Shown here: positions 8,921 to 16,563 of the stretch, in pieces
How positions within the stretch are numbered: the stretch's first letter is position 1
How the letters are laid out: each line of letters opens with the position of its first letter
From: Paenibacillus taichungensis
GTDB lineage: Bacteria > Bacillota > Bacilli > Paenibacillales > Paenibacillaceae
Assembly (NCBI RefSeq): GCF_013359905.1
Contig: NZ_JABMCC010000115.1
Span: 310,001 to 374,000, forward strand
Length of the DNA stretch: 64,000 bases
Direction: 5' to 3'
The notes under the pieces: generated by a model
The model's database searches: none
What the model was told of the DNA's origin: nothing
The model's input: the letters and a program-made list of their open reading frames with translations, nothing else
Made by a program: the position numbers and the translations under genes

Positions 8921-9058
8921 TTATTTTACAGTACCTTGCTGACGATCCGATAGCAGGCTAACTCCAATATCACCAGAGGCATCAGATACAGGTGCATACG
9001 CGGAGAAGGAGATAACGGCAATCAGGGCGGTAAGCAGAAAAACAAATGATTTTTTCAT
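8921..9058 (-). CDS. Small exported peptide precursor (45 aa)
   Basis: A 45-codon ORF on the minus strand with AGAGG seven bases before its ATG. The product is a textbook export signal (MKKSFVFLLTALIAVISFSAYA) followed by about 23 polar residues that end SDRQQGTVK. Size and layout (signal peptide plus short charged tail) resemble Phr/AloP-type signalling pro-peptides of bacilli and paenibacilli, but no Rap- or AloR-type receptor gene is next to it and the tail does not match a peptide I know. It could equally be a small secreted protein of another type. A bidirectional hairpin lies downstream. Confidence 0.6.
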   Translation of the reverse strand: MKKSFVFLLTALIAVISFSAYAPVSDASGDIGVSLLSDRQQGTVK

Positions 9059-9226
9059 ACAATAACCTCTTTTCATATGGGATGATCTTCCAACTATATT
9101 TTAATGCAGATAGGCTGTGTTTGAAAAGAAAATGTTTAGGGGAACGCAAAATTTGTACAGTTAGACATTCGTGATAAACTAGATTGTACAACACACTCGC
9201 GAAATGACTGAAAGGGATGACCCTTT

Positions 9227-9571
9227 ATGAAAGAGATTAATGACATAACATCCATAGAAATGATCGAAGAGATGATTCAACAACATGAATTGGTTTTTTT
9301 ATATGTATCTCGGCCAGAATGTAGCGTCTGTCACGCCTTACTCCCCAAGATTAGGGAGTTACTTGAACCTTATCCGATGGTGCACCTGGCACACATCAAT
9401 GCCAACCAAGTGGAAGAGGTGGCGTCCAGGTTTCTTATTTTCACAGTACCTACGATGATTATGTTGGTGGAGCAGAAGGAATATATTCGAGCTGATCGCT
9501 TTGTTCGCTTCGATCGATTGAAAGAGCAGGTGCAGCAGATTTATTATATGTACACCCAGAATGGGGAATAA
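9227..9571 (+). CDS. Thioredoxin-like protein
   Basis: A 114-residue single-domain thioredoxin-fold protein. The redox motif is CSVC (Cys32, Cys35) after VFLYVSRPE, and the cis-Pro is in FTVPTMIML. There is no signal peptide, so it acts in the cytoplasm; it resembles the small YdfQ-like thioredoxins of bacilli more than TrxA, whose motif is WCGPC. GAAAGGGATGA precedes the ATG. A possible promoter (TTGTAC, 16 bp, TAAACT) lies about 60 bp upstream. A terminator follows directly. The partner protein is unknown. Confidence 0.85.
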   Translation: MKEINDITSIEMIEEMIQQHELVFLYVSRPECSVCHALLPKIRELLEPYPMVHLAHINANQVEEVASRFLIFTVPTMIMLVEQKEYIRADRFVRFDRLKEQVQQIYYMYTQNGE

Positions 9572-9584
9572 GAAGCATGATTCA

Positions 9585-9612
9585 AGGCAGCTCCTATTTG
9601 AGCTGCTTTTTT
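9585..9612 (+). terminator. Terminator after thioredoxin-like gene
   Basis: GCAGCTC and GAGCTGC form a short hairpin followed by six T residues. Confidence 0.9.
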
Positions 9613-9701
9613 GCATATCTGTCTCTAATTTCGGTGCTAAGCAACCATGCCATCTTCAAAGCAAAAGAATGTGAAAAATAATTAAAAGAAAAAGTGTTGT
9701 A

Positions 9702-9730
9702 TTGAAAACGGTTTTATGCTAATTTAAAAT
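9702..9730 (+). promoter_or_regulatory. Sigma-A promoter of the LacI gene with cre-like box
   Basis: TTGAAA (9702-9707), 17 bp, then TAAAAT (9725-9730). The box TGAAAACGGTTTTA at 9703-9716 overlaps the -35 and matches the CcpA cre consensus at all but one fixed position, suggesting carbon catabolite control. Confidence 0.55.
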
Positions 9731-9731
9731 A

Positions 9732-9749
9732 TATAAAAACGTTTTTATA
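9732..9749. promoter_or_regulatory. LacI-family operator, copy 1
   Basis: A perfect 18-bp palindrome, TATAAAAACGTTTTTATA, placed just after the -10 box where it would block initiation. Its central 16 bp recur exactly at 10857-10872 before the ABC operon. It is the likely autoregulatory operator of the LacI protein. Confidence 0.75.
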
Positions 9750-9767
9750 GTAAAGGACCAAAAAATT

Positions 9768-10790
9768 ATGGGAAAGATTACGATTAAAGATGTTGCAAGG
9801 GAAGCCGGCGTATCCATTTCAACGGTTTCCAACGCCTTGAATGGCGTAGATGTCTTGAATCCGGAGACCAAATCACATGTCCTGAAGGTGGCAGAGCGTT
9901 TAAATTACGTTCCCAACCTGAACGGCAAGCTGCTGAAATCCGGGCAAACCAAGATGCTGGGCTTTTTTACCACAAGTGTGTCGGGTCCGTATTTCTATAA
10001 GCTAGTTGAATCCATGTCTCGTGAATGCGATCGTCTAGGTTACGGACTAAATGTATTTGTGACCAAGGATAAGCAGGTCATTATGAGTAATATTCTGGGC
10101 CGGCGTGTGGATGGCGTCATTATCTACGAAGAGCTGCGAATTGATGAACAGGATATTGTCGCTATGGAGAAAGACAAGATCAAGGCTGTGTTTCTGGATC
10201 GGGTCTATCAGAGTGATACGATGGGAAGCGTCATTTTTGACTCCTATGTAGCGGGTTATGAAGCGACCAAGTATTTAATTGGACTTGGGCACAAGAAAAT
10301 TGCATACATATCCGGCGTGGACACCATGTTTGACAGTAATCAGCGTAGAGATGGATATCTGGCTGCTTTGCGTGAGTACCAGCTTCCGCTGGATGATGAT
10401 TACATCTTACAGGGATATTTTGAGGAAGAGGGCACCTACAGTGCTGTGAAATCTTTTCTTCATCTGCATCCTGCCAAGCTGCCTGATGCTTTTCTTGCAG
10501 GAAATGATGTGAGTGCAATCGGCTGCATCCATGCATTGAAGTCTCATGGCTTCGAAGTTCCTCAAGATGTAAGTGTAGTAGGCTTCGATGATATTGATAT
10601 TGCCCAATATTTTTCCCCACCATTAAGTACCGTAAGAAACCAGATTGCAAGGCAGGGGATCCTGGCGATTAATCACCTGGTTCGCATGATTAAGAAGAAG
10701 GAACATGGGGTTTCACAGAAATTGGCGGGTGAACTTATCATACGGGGTTCAAGTCATGTGAAGATGGACCGGAGTGATTTTTTAACATAG
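9768..10790 (+). CDS. LacI-family transcriptional regulator
   Basis: A 340-residue repressor with the N-terminal LacI HTH (TIKDVAREAGVSISTVSNAL, residues 4-23) and hinge, followed by a periplasmic-binding-protein-like sensor (MLGFFTTSVSGPYFYKLVES, VDGVIIYEE, DAFLAGNDVSAIGCIHALK, VSVVGFDDIDIAQYF). It should bind the 16-bp palindromes at 9732-9749 and 10857-10872 and release them on binding a sugar. It stands directly before the ABC transporter/GH30 operon, which is its evident target. AAAGGA precedes the ATG. The ligand is probably an oligosaccharide product related to the GH30 substrate (inference). Confidence 0.92.
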   Translation: MGKITIKDVAREAGVSISTVSNALNGVDVLNPETKSHVLKVAERLNYVPNLNGKLLKSGQTKMLGFFTTSVSGPYFYKLVESMSRECDRLGYGLNVFVTKDKQVIMSNILGRRVDGVIIYEELRIDEQDIVAMEKDKIKAVFLDRVYQSDTMGSVIFDSYVAGYEATKYLIGLGHKKIAYISGVDTMFDSNQRRDGYLAALREYQLPLDDDYILQGYFEEEGTYSAVKSFLHLHPAKLPDAFLAGNDVSAIGCIHALKSHGFEVPQDVSVVGFDDIDIAQYFSPPLSTVRNQIARQGILAINHLVRMIKKKEHGVSQKLAGELIIRGSSHVKMDRSDFLT

Positions 10791-10817
10791 CGGATGTAAT
10801 CATTTCCGGTCTTTTTT
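10791..10817 (+). terminator. Weak terminator between LacI gene and ABC operon
   Basis: CGGATG and CATTTCCG form a small bulged hairpin with a TAAT loop, followed by CTTTTTT. Confidence 0.5.
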
Positions 10818-10846
10818 AATTATTGATTTGAGATTAGGGGGTTTTT

Positions 10847-10875
10847 TTGTCGGAAAATAAAAACGTTTTTATGAA
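10847..10875 (+). promoter_or_regulatory. Promoter of ABC/GH30 operon with LacI operator, copy 2
   Basis: A TTGTCG -35-like box (10847-10852) and TATGAA (10870-10875) are 17 bp apart. The spacer and first bases of the -10 hold the perfect palindrome ATAAAAACGTTTTTAT (10857-10872), identical to the core of the site before the LacI gene. Repressor binding would cover the promoter. The promoter boxes are weaker than the operator call. Confidence 0.6.
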
Positions 10876-10907
10876 AGTATGCTTAAGTTGGAGGGGAGAA
10901 AAAGAGC

Positions 10908-11900
10908 GTGAGTAAATTAGCCGTAGAGACATCGTCAACCGGTAAAAAGCCTATAAAACCGGGGGGAAGGAAGCCAATCGGACAAAGAGTAAAAGAGTTC
11001 GTCATCGATTATCGAAGACAATGGGAAATTCAATCGATGATTATACCCGGCATCATTTTTATGATTATTTTTTGTTACATTCCGATATACGGATTGACGA
11101 TTGCATTCAAAAATTACACCGTTATTGATACGCTGTCTAGCGCACCATGGGTCGGTTTGGAAAATTTCAGAATCATTATGTCAGACAAATACTTCTGGGA
11201 TGCCGTAGTGAATACGCTAGGGATCAGCTTTTTGAAATTGGGTATCGGGTTCGTCATTCCCATTATCCTGGCAATCATGATCTATGAATTAAATAGCGGA
11301 CGTTTCAAAAAGTTCGTGCAAACGGTTTCATATCTACCTCACTTTCTGTCCTGGATCGTACTGGGCGGCATGCTGATCACCTGGTTTTCAACAACAGGAT
11401 TGTTTAATCAGCTGCTACTCAGTTTGGGAGTGATCTCGCAACCGCAAAACATTCTGCTGGATGCAGGCAAGTATTGGTGGATTGCAGTCTTATCCGATAT
11501 TTGGAAAGAGGCCGGCTGGGGAACGATTCTGTATTTGGCGATTATGTCCAAGATTGATCCTACGTATTACGAGGCAGCCAAAATTGATGGTGCAAGCCGT
11601 CTCAGACAAATTTGGAATATCACAATACCCAACATGAAGTCGATCATTAGCCTTAATCTGATTCTTACTGTAAGCGGTTTACTTGGTTCCAATCTGGACC
11701 AGACGCTCGTTCTGATGAACTCGCAAAACCGTGACAAGGCAGAAGTCATCAATTCGTATGTATATCGTATGGGGATGTCACAGGGTGACTTTTCGTATGC
11801 TACCGCGGTTGGTCTGGGCGTCTCGATCGTGTCCGTTATTCTGTTAGTCACCGCGAACAAAATTACAAGCAAATTAAACGATAATCAATCTGTGCTGTAG
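10908..11900 (+). CDS. Sugar ABC transporter permease, LplB-like
   Basis: A 330-residue inner-membrane permease with six transmembrane helices. After a polar N-terminus comes the conserved segment MIIPGIIFMIIFCYIPIYGL typical of LplB-type permeases. The EAA loop that docks the ATPase is YYEAAKIDGASRLRQIWNITI. GTG start with GGAGGGGAG upstream. It pairs with the second permease and the binding lipoprotein downstream; as usual for Lpl-type systems no ATPase gene is present, so a shared MsmX-like ATPase elsewhere is expected (inference). Controlled by the LacI operator upstream. Confidence 0.92.
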   Translation: MSKLAVETSSTGKKPIKPGGRKPIGQRVKEFVIDYRRQWEIQSMIIPGIIFMIIFCYIPIYGLTIAFKNYTVIDTLSSAPWVGLENFRIIMSDKYFWDAVVNTLGISFLKLGIGFVIPIILAIMIYELNSGRFKKFVQTVSYLPHFLSWIVLGGMLITWFSTTGLFNQLLLSLGVISQPQNILLDAGKYWWIAVLSDIWKEAGWGTILYLAIMSKIDPTYYEAAKIDGASRLRQIWNITIPNMKSIISLNLILTVSGLLGSNLDQTLVLMNSQNRDKAEVINSYVYRMGMSQGDFSYATAVGLGVSIVSVILLVTANKITSKLNDNQSVL

Positions 11901-11915
11901 AAGGAGGCATCCCGT

Positions 11916-12803
11916 GTGAATGGAAAGGTGGCTAAAGAAGATCTCGATAGTCGGATCTTTGATACCTTAAATATTATTTTACTCGCTATTTGTACTGTCA
12001 TTATTGTGGTTCCGCTCTGGAATGTCATTATCTCTTCTTTTAGCTCAGGCAAGGCTTTGGCTGAAGGCGGGTTCATCTTCTGGTCACCGGAGTTCTCGCT
12101 GGAGAATTATAGAGCTGTATTCAACGATTCGAGTATCTGGCAAGCGTTCTTCATCTCCGTATCCAAAACAACAATCGGAGTCGTTACACACGTGTTCTTC
12201 TGTGCCATGGTCGGTTACGGTCTGAGCAAAAAGCATATACGTGGACGTAAACTGTACGTTGCCATGGGGGTTATCACGATGTTCTTCTCTGGCGGAATGA
12301 TCCCAACGTACCTATTGATCAAATCACTTGGCCTGCTCAACAGCTTCTGGGTGTACATTATTCCGGCATTGTTCAGCTTCTATGATGTCGTCATTCTGAT
12401 GAATTTCTTCCGGAATGTACCGGATTCCCTGGAGGAGTCAGCCAAAATCGATGGTGCAGGAGATTGGCATATTTTCCTCAAAATCTTCATCCCGCTGTCC
12501 ATGCCAGCGATGGCAACCATTGCATTGTTCAATGGGGTTGGGCAATGGAATGACTTTATGACTACCAAGTTGTACATTACCGATCAGTCGCTGTATCCAT
12601 TACAGATGATGCTGTACGAGATTATTGTTCAGTCCCAAACGCAGTCGATGCAAAATATCGGCGGTTCGGCAGTCATTGAAACAACGACTAAAGGGGTTCA
12701 ACTGGCTACGATTGTTATTACAACACTGCCGATCGTACTAATCTATCCCGTCCTTCAAAGATACTTTATCTCGGGTATGATGCTGGGTGCAGTTAAGGAG
12801 TAA
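11916..12803 (+). CDS. Sugar ABC transporter permease, LplC/YtcP-like
   Basis: A 295-residue six-helix membrane permease, partner of the LplB-like protein. It starts with the family pattern DSRIFDTLNIILLAICTVII and carries the EAA loop SLEESAKIDGAGDWHIFLKI. The C-terminus RYFISGMMLGAVKE is characteristic of the YtcP group. The GTG start at 11916 follows AAGGAGG by eight bases; only 15 bases separate it from the upstream gene, consistent with one operon. It forms the channel for an oligosaccharide delivered by the lipoprotein encoded next. Confidence 0.92.
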   Translation: MNGKVAKEDLDSRIFDTLNIILLAICTVIIVVPLWNVIISSFSSGKALAEGGFIFWSPEFSLENYRAVFNDSSIWQAFFISVSKTTIGVVTHVFFCAMVGYGLSKKHIRGRKLYVAMGVITMFFSGGMIPTYLLIKSLGLLNSFWVYIIPALFSFYDVVILMNFFRNVPDSLEESAKIDGAGDWHIFLKIFIPLSMPAMATIALFNGVGQWNDFMTTKLYITDQSLYPLQMMLYEIIVQSQTQSMQNIGGSAVIETTTKGVQLATIVITTLPIVLIYPVLQRYFISGMMLGAVKE

Positions 12804-12870
12804 CGGAAATCTATTGCTCGAAAGTTCGCTCTATTCAATATTTCTCACCTAACTTTAAGGAGGAAACAAT

Positions 12871-14514
12871 ATGTTCAAGATGAATAAGGCAGCAGGCAAA
12901 AAAGGAGTTAAACTGTGCGCGGCTTTGCTGACAGCGGTAATCATGATTACAGGCTGCAGTAGTGGATCTGGGGGTTCGAGCGATGGGAACTGGGTTTCCA
13001 TTGAAGATCGCTATACAGTGGATCCGGAAAAACCAGCTTGGCAGCTGGATAAAAAGGAAGAAGCTACAGACCTAACTTGGTACGTTAATGCCGACTGGTG
13101 GAACACGGATTTCGGTAAAGACATTGTAACCAAGAAGATCAAGGAAGATCTGAACATCAATATCAAATTCATTACAGGTGATGACACGAAGTTGAATACG
13201 TTCTTTGCCGGTGGAGATATGCCTGACCTGCTGACAGTATTTGACTCTAACTCTCCTGTGGTACAGAAAGCCGCAACCTGGGCTATGCCGCTGAACGATC
13301 TTGCGGAGAAATATGATCCATACTTCAATAAAGTTGCGGCTGCCGATACCCTGAACTGGTTCCAGCAGGCTGACGGCAAGACGTATGGCTATCCAAACTA
13401 CTCTAATACGCAAGCCGATTATGATAGCGGCAACATCCCAGCCAAAACAGCATTTATCATCCGTAAAGATGTGTATGAAGCTTTGGGAAGTCCTGTCATG
13501 GGAACGCCAGAGGAATTCGAAAATGTGATGAAACAGATCAAGGAAAAATTCCCAACGCTGATTCCATTTGGTTTTAACTCTATCGGTGAAGGAACAGGTT
13601 CACTCGGAGATGTGTTGCAAGACTTCATTGGTGTGCCACTTGAAACTGAAAATGGAGAATTCTATGATCGCAATCAGGATGAAGATTATCTTACATGGCT
13701 GAAGACTTTAAATAAGGTATACAGAGACGGAAATATCAGTGATGACAGCTTTGCTGATGATGGTACGGCCTTTGAGGAAAAAGTGAAATCCGGAAAATAT
13801 GCAACATTGCTGATGGATGGTACACCTCAACAGGGTGGGAATCTGCAAATTTATCTGAGTGCCAATGAAGGCAAAGAGTATGTTGCCATTGATGGACCAC
13901 AAAGCACCAAGGGTAATGCACCGACGCTCAATCAATCCGGTATTACTGGGTGGATGATCAACTTCATCTCCAAAGACGCCAAAGATCCAGCCAAAGCGAT
14001 TCAAATCTTCACGTACCTGCTGAGTGAAGAAGGTCAGCTTCTAATGAACTATGGTATCGAAGGTGAGACGTATGAAAAGAATGCAGATGGTACGGTTGAG
14101 TTGCTCCCGGCTGTGAAAGACCTGCAACTGCACAATGCTGACAAATTCAAGAAGGAATACCGGTTGGGTGAATTCATGTTCTTTGGCCATGACCGTCACA
14201 AAGCACTGAGTGCGGATGCTTTCCCGGAAGCGATTAAACAAATGCAAGAGTGGGGCAAAGGAAAACTGAAACCACACTTCATTCTGGAGAATATTAGTCC
14301 AAATCAGGGAACACCTGAAGCACGTGCGTTGTCGGCGATCAACGCCAAGTGGAATTCAACCCTGGTAAGCATGGTTCGTGCCAAAGATGATGCCTCTTTT
14401 GACAATGCGCTCGCCGCTTACAAGTCATTTTTAGGTGAAAACCGTTGGGATGAAATCCTGAAGGTTCGTAGTGAGAAAATGAAACAGAATAAAGAGAAAT
14501 TGGGTATCCAATAA
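12871..14514 (+). CDS. Extracellular solute-binding lipoprotein, LplA-like
   Basis: A 547-residue family 1 binding protein. The lipobox ITGC places the lipidated Cys at residue 29 after a basic and hydrophobic signal, so it is anchored on the outer face of the membrane. A Gly/Ser linker follows, then the large two-lobed binding domain (LTWYVNADWWNTDFGKDIV, FFAGGDMPDLLTVF, GYPNYSNTQADY). Long binding proteins of this kind serve oligosaccharides. AAGGAGG precedes the ATG. It lies between the permeases and a GH30 glycosidase, so the imported glycan is probably that enzyme's substrate. Confidence 0.92.
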   Translation: MFKMNKAAGKKGVKLCAALLTAVIMITGCSSGSGGSSDGNWVSIEDRYTVDPEKPAWQLDKKEEATDLTWYVNADWWNTDFGKDIVTKKIKEDLNINIKFITGDDTKLNTFFAGGDMPDLLTVFDSNSPVVQKAATWAMPLNDLAEKYDPYFNKVAAADTLNWFQQADGKTYGYPNYSNTQADYDSGNIPAKTAFIIRKDVYEALGSPVMGTPEEFENVMKQIKEKFPTLIPFGFNSIGEGTGSLGDVLQDFIGVPLETENGEFYDRNQDEDYLTWLKTLNKVYRDGNISDDSFADDGTAFEEKVKSGKYATLLMDGTPQQGGNLQIYLSANEGKEYVAIDGPQSTKGNAPTLNQSGITGWMINFISKDAKDPAKAIQIFTYLLSEEGQLLMNYGIEGETYEKNADGTVELLPAVKDLQLHNADKFKKEYRLGEFMFFGHDRHKALSADAFPEAIKQMQEWGKGKLKPHFILENISPNQGTPEARALSAINAKWNSTLVSMVRAKDDASFDNALAAYKSFLGENRWDEILKVRSEKMKQNKEKLGIQ

Positions 14515-14536
14515 GAGGAATGTGGAGGGAAAGCAT

Positions 14537-15886
14537 ATGACGAAATTCAAAATGTACAAATCCACGGGAGAAGATGCATTGTTTGTATCCGTGTCCCAGG
14601 ATCAATTGAAATCGCAGGACTCCGGCTTGGAGACAACGACTATCCTTTTGGATGATCAGCAAACATATCAGGAAATGGATGGTTTCGGGGCATCTTTTAC
14701 TGACTCATCTGCCTATCTGATTAACCAGGTATTAAGCGATGAGCAGAGAGCGGAAGTCATGAATCGGTTGTTCCATCCCGAGGAAGGCATTGGATTGTCG
14801 GTCATCCGCAATCCGATGGGAGCTTCAGACTATGCCAGAACGGTATACAGCTATAATGATCTGCCAGAAAATCAAACGGACCCGGAATTATCCGGGTTCA
14901 GCATCGCACACGATGAAGCGGATGTTATTCCTTTGACTCAGAAGGCTTTGGAGTTAAATCCTGAGCTGAAGCTGTTCGCTTCACCTTGGAGCGCCCCGGG
15001 CTGGATGAAAACAAGCGGCTCGATGATTACAGGTCAATTGAAAAATGAGTGGTATCCGGCATATGCGGAATATTTTGTGAAATATATCCAAGCCTACGCA
15101 TCCCATGGATTGCCTATCCATGCAGTAACACCACAGAATGAAGCACTTTATGAACCAGGTCATTATCCAGGCATGTTAATGCCAGCTGAAGCACAAGCAG
15201 ACTTTATCAAAAATCATCTCAAGCCGGCTTTGGTCAGAAATGACATTCAGTCCAAAATCCTTTGTTATGATCACAACTGGGATCGTCCGGATTACCCGCT
15301 GACCGTGCTTGATGAGGCGGCAGAAGAGGTAGATGGAGTCGCTTGGCACTGGTATGGGGGCGAAGCCTCGGCACAAACAAAGGTGTATGAAGCTTTTGCC
15401 GGTAAAGAGGTACATTTCACCGAAGGATCAGGAGGAGAATGGATCCCTCCATTCGAACAAGCTTTTTCCAATGTGATCAGAACAGGTATTGAGATTCTTC
15501 GCAATTACAGCAAATCTTTTGTGCTCTGGAATATGGCACTGGATGAGAACAACGGTCCTACCGTTCCTGGCTTCGGGAAAAGTACATGCCGCGGCATTGT
15601 GAAGGTTAACCAGCAAACGAAAGAGCTTACCTATACACTGGACTATTATGCTCTGGCTCATTTCAGTGCATTAATTCGTCCCAAAGCTGTACGTATTGAC
15701 TCATCCTCCAATGAGGCATCCATTCGTTCCGTTGCCTTCAAAAATACAGACGGTTCAATTGCTCTCGTGCTTTTCAATGACGGAGAAGAAACAGGAAATG
15801 TGCAGGTTCAGCTAAGAGAAGAAGAACTGTTAAGTTTCCAACTCGAATCCAAAAGTGCTTTGTCCATTTTGATTAACCAAGAGTAA
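14537..15886 (+). CDS. GH30 glycosidase (glucosylceramidase/beta-1,6-glucanase family)
   Basis: A 449-residue GH30 enzyme: a (beta/alpha)8 barrel with a C-terminal beta domain. The N-terminal motif EMDGFGASFTDSSAYLI is diagnostic. The acid/base Glu is E202 in TPQNEALYEPG and the nucleophile is E296 in HFTEGSGGEW. There is no signal peptide, so it acts in the cytoplasm on sugars brought in by the transporter encoded just before it. ATG 14537 is chosen because GTGGAGGG lies eight bases upstream; the GTG at 14522 is part of that site. Likely substrates are beta-1,6- or beta-1,3-linked gluco-oligosaccharides; the subfamily cannot be fixed by eye. Confidence 0.9.
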   Translation: MTKFKMYKSTGEDALFVSVSQDQLKSQDSGLETTTILLDDQQTYQEMDGFGASFTDSSAYLINQVLSDEQRAEVMNRLFHPEEGIGLSVIRNPMGASDYARTVYSYNDLPENQTDPELSGFSIAHDEADVIPLTQKALELNPELKLFASPWSAPGWMKTSGSMITGQLKNEWYPAYAEYFVKYIQAYASHGLPIHAVTPQNEALYEPGHYPGMLMPAEAQADFIKNHLKPALVRNDIQSKILCYDHNWDRPDYPLTVLDEAAEEVDGVAWHWYGGEASAQTKVYEAFAGKEVHFTEGSGGEWIPPFEQAFSNVIRTGIEILRNYSKSFVLWNMALDENNGPTVPGFGKSTCRGIVKVNQQTKELTYTLDYYALAHFSALIRPKAVRIDSSSNEASIRSVAFKNTDGSIALVLFNDGEETGNVQVQLREEELLSFQLESKSALSILINQE

Positions 15887-15903
15887 TCATGTTGTAATGA
15901 AAG

Positions 15904-15946
15904 AAAAGGCGATACTCTGAGAATTAACTCAGAGTATCGCCTTTTT
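15904..15946. terminator. Strong bidirectional terminator
   Basis: An AAAAGGCGATACTCTGAG stem pairs perfectly with its complement around AATTAA and is flanked by A and T runs. It ends the GH30 operon and the convergent minus-strand gene at 15965. Confidence 0.95.
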
Positions 15947-15964
15947 ATATTGCATCCAGTGAGC

Positions 15965-16363
15965 CTATACTCTTTGGATTGCTAGATTTGGTGTTCCTCC
16001 ACTCTCATCAATAAACAGAACATACTTATTTCCACTAGTGCCTGTTAACACAAGACCCGGCTGGTTAAGTACACCGGGATTATAATATAACAGTTGCTTT
16101 ACAAGCGGCAAGGCAGCTGGAAGAGTCGGCTGATTCATGGCCATTAACTGCGTCGTTGCTTTTACACTGTCGCCCGCCTCGATAACCCCACCTACACCTA
16201 GGTGATTTGTAATGGAGGAGCTGTCGTTAATCTGCAAACTGCCAGCAACCGTCTGGTCTCCGTTCACCTGCAGGTCCAATCCAATCGTTTCATTACCGTT
16301 CACCTGCAAATCCTGATTAATGGTCTGGTTTCCTGTGACAAGAATGCTATCGAATGTTGGCAA
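15965..16363 (-). CDS. Short beta-repeat surface-type protein
   Basis: A 132-residue protein whose N-terminal third has three near repeats of 12 residues (GNQTINQDLQVN, GNETIGLDLQVN, GDQTVAGSLQIN), a pattern that should stack as a beta-solenoid. The C-terminal half ends SGNKYVLFIDESGGTPNLAI. There is no signal peptide or membrane segment. It starts at TTG 16363 after AGGAG; the nearby ATG is out of frame. A sigma-K-like -10 (CATAAAATA) lies about 28 bp upstream. Together with the divergent CgeB-like and WbsX-like genes this suggests a mother-cell-made spore-surface protein, perhaps glycosylated. That role is inferred. I do not recognise a named family. Confidence 0.75.
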   Translation of the reverse strand: MPTFDSILVTGNQTINQDLQVNGNETIGLDLQVNGDQTVAGSLQINDSSSITNHLGVGGVIEAGDSVKATTQLMAMNQPTLPAALPLVKQLLYYNPGVLNQPGLVLTGTSGNKYVLFIDESGGTPNLAIQRV

Positions 16364-16390
16364 TCATATCAACTCCTATCTGATTTAATA

Positions 16391-16399
16391 TATTTTATG
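16391..16399 (-). promoter_or_regulatory. Sigma-K-like -10 element (minus strand)
   Basis: CATAAAATA matches the sigma-K/-E -10 consensus CATAnnnTA and lies 28 bp before the TTG of the repeat-protein gene. The -35 position lacks a clear AC. Confidence 0.45.
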
Positions 16400-16497
16400 A
16401 GGACAAGAACCGGATGGACACGGGGTTGTGGCACATTTAAAGACACGGATGAAGCCCATCTTTGAGTAGTTAAACACCTAAAAATCAGTCGATAGAA

Positions 16498-16525
16498 ACC
16501 TAGCCAAAGACAGATGCATATTGTA
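16498..16525 (+). promoter_or_regulatory. Sigma-K-like promoter of the glycosyltransferase genes
   Basis: AC at 16498-16499, 17 bp, then CATATTGTA at 16517-16525. This fits the sigma-K consensus AC-N16/17-CATAnnnTA and lies about 40 bp before the CgeB-like gene. Confidence 0.5.
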
Positions 16526-16563
16526 GGCAAAGAGAATCAATCCGTGTTTCGTGATGGGAGGGT

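Noticed and set aside
15965-16363. Bactofilin or phage tail fibre
   Set aside because: Repeats are short and only three; no DUF583 core, no phage genes nearby, and the neighbours are glycan enzymes.
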